From positions 1-5,758 of the forward strand of contig CALDPJ010000005.1 in assembly GCA_937911795.1 (NCBI GenBank): a stretch of 5,758 nt of DNA. Reading direction: 5' to 3'. A program made the translations under genes and the position numbers. Within the stretch, counting starts at the first letter, position 1; the number at the start of each line of letters is the position of its first letter. The notes beneath the pieces were generated by a model. It worked only from the letters and a program-made list of their open reading frames with translations. It was not told the DNA's origin and made no database searches. Source of the stretch: an uncultured Flavobacteriales bacterium (lineage in GTDB: Bacteria > Bacteroidota > Bacteroidia > Flavobacteriales_D > SKUL01). Shown piece by piece: positions 5,431-5,758 of this stretch.

Positions 5431-5758
5431 ATGAAAGTTTCTTGCCTTTTGTTTGCGCTCAACGGAATCTTCTTTTTTGGTGCGCAAGATGTAAAAGCAC
5501 AACAGCAATTGCTCAACGGTGGGTTTGAGATTACCGTTTCTGATACCAGTGTTATTTTGCCGCCCAATTATGATGTCAGACCCATGTATTGGCGGTTTGG
5601 AACTACTCCAGATCTTATTGGGTGCTATCCTGTTTTCGGAGAGATGACGAGCGATAGTCATACAGGAAATCAGGCAATAAAGCTGAAAACTATTGCATGT
5701 CCGGCCTTTTATACCGGATTTGCTACCAATTATTCAGAAATTCCGAATTCCATGCACT
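5431..5758 (+). CDS. Secreted protein of the 'NGGFE' type (3' end outside window)
   Basis: The frame is open for 109 codons from the ATG at 5431 to the right edge. Residues 1-23 (MKVSCLLFALNGIFFFGAQDVKA) form a signal peptide with probable cleavage after VKA, so the mature protein begins QQQLLNGGFEI. An NGxFE word at the mature N-terminus, followed by a P..W segment (here RPMYWRFGTT, residues 51-60) and later SHTGNQAIKLKT (75-86), is typical of Bacteroidota extracellular proteins whose first domain is a jelly-roll, carbohydrate-binding-like module. Such proteins often carry a C-terminal type IX sorting domain, but that end is not in the window. Three cysteines fall in or after the signal (5, 65 and 90); the last two could pair in the mature protein. 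No enzyme motif is present in the visible part. The ATG is the first start in this frame giving a proper signal peptide. Confidence 0.8.
   Translation, partial: MKVSCLLFALNGIFFFGAQDVKAQQQLLNGGFEITVSDTSVILPPNYDVRPMYWRFGTTPDLIGCYPVFGEMTSDSHTGNQAIKLKTIACPAFYTGFATNYSEIPNSMH

Noticed and set aside
5352..5661. Overlapping minus-strand open frames of 71 and 92 codons
   Set aside because: They lie opposite the secreted-protein gene, which has a good signal peptide and promoter; their translations show no domain.

Overview
The window reads as chromosomal DNA from a member of the Bacteroidota (Bacteroidetes). The evidence is a PorV/PorQ-type outer-membrane barrel, a helix-hairpin-helix protein fused to a barrel-like exported region, a secreted protein whose mature part opens with the 'NGGFE' pattern common in this phylum, promoter-like TTTG / TAnnTTTG elements, and little sign of Shine-Dalgarno sequences. 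I cannot name a genus from the sequence.

Positions 1-4380 hold four genes on the minus strand, transcribed right to left: purK, purE, a PorV/PorQ-like barrel gene and a long HHH/outer-membrane gene that runs off the left edge. purK and purE are 8 bases apart. They encode the two enzymes that turn AIR into CAIR in de novo purine synthesis, and together they look like one transcription unit. The two envelope genes follow after a 93-base gap and are separated from each other by a single base, so they are probably translationally coupled. They may read through from purKE or start at their own promoter.

Positions 4381-4562 have no gene. They contain a degenerate array of a GATTTACGATT-type repeat and then a promoter-like stretch with a short inverted repeat. 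From here base composition drops sharply, from about 50% G+C in purK to about 30% in the next gene. Positions 4563-5038 hold a compact type II toxin-antitoxin pair on the plus strand: a 62-residue acidic helical antitoxin and a ParE/RelE-type toxin overlapping by 13 bases.

Positions 5035-5358 encode, on the minus strand, a small exported protein whose stop codon overlaps the toxin stop codon. Its mature part resembles a repeat-like module I associate with the C-termini of Bacteroidota M56/BlaR1-type proteins. A 72-base divergent intergenic region then leads to a plus-strand secreted protein truncated by the right edge. The purine pair is housekeeping. The stretch from about 4390 to 5038 looks like an inserted or variable segment. 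No entirely new system is evident; the least described items are the HHH-barrel protein with its coupled partner, and the small exported protein.
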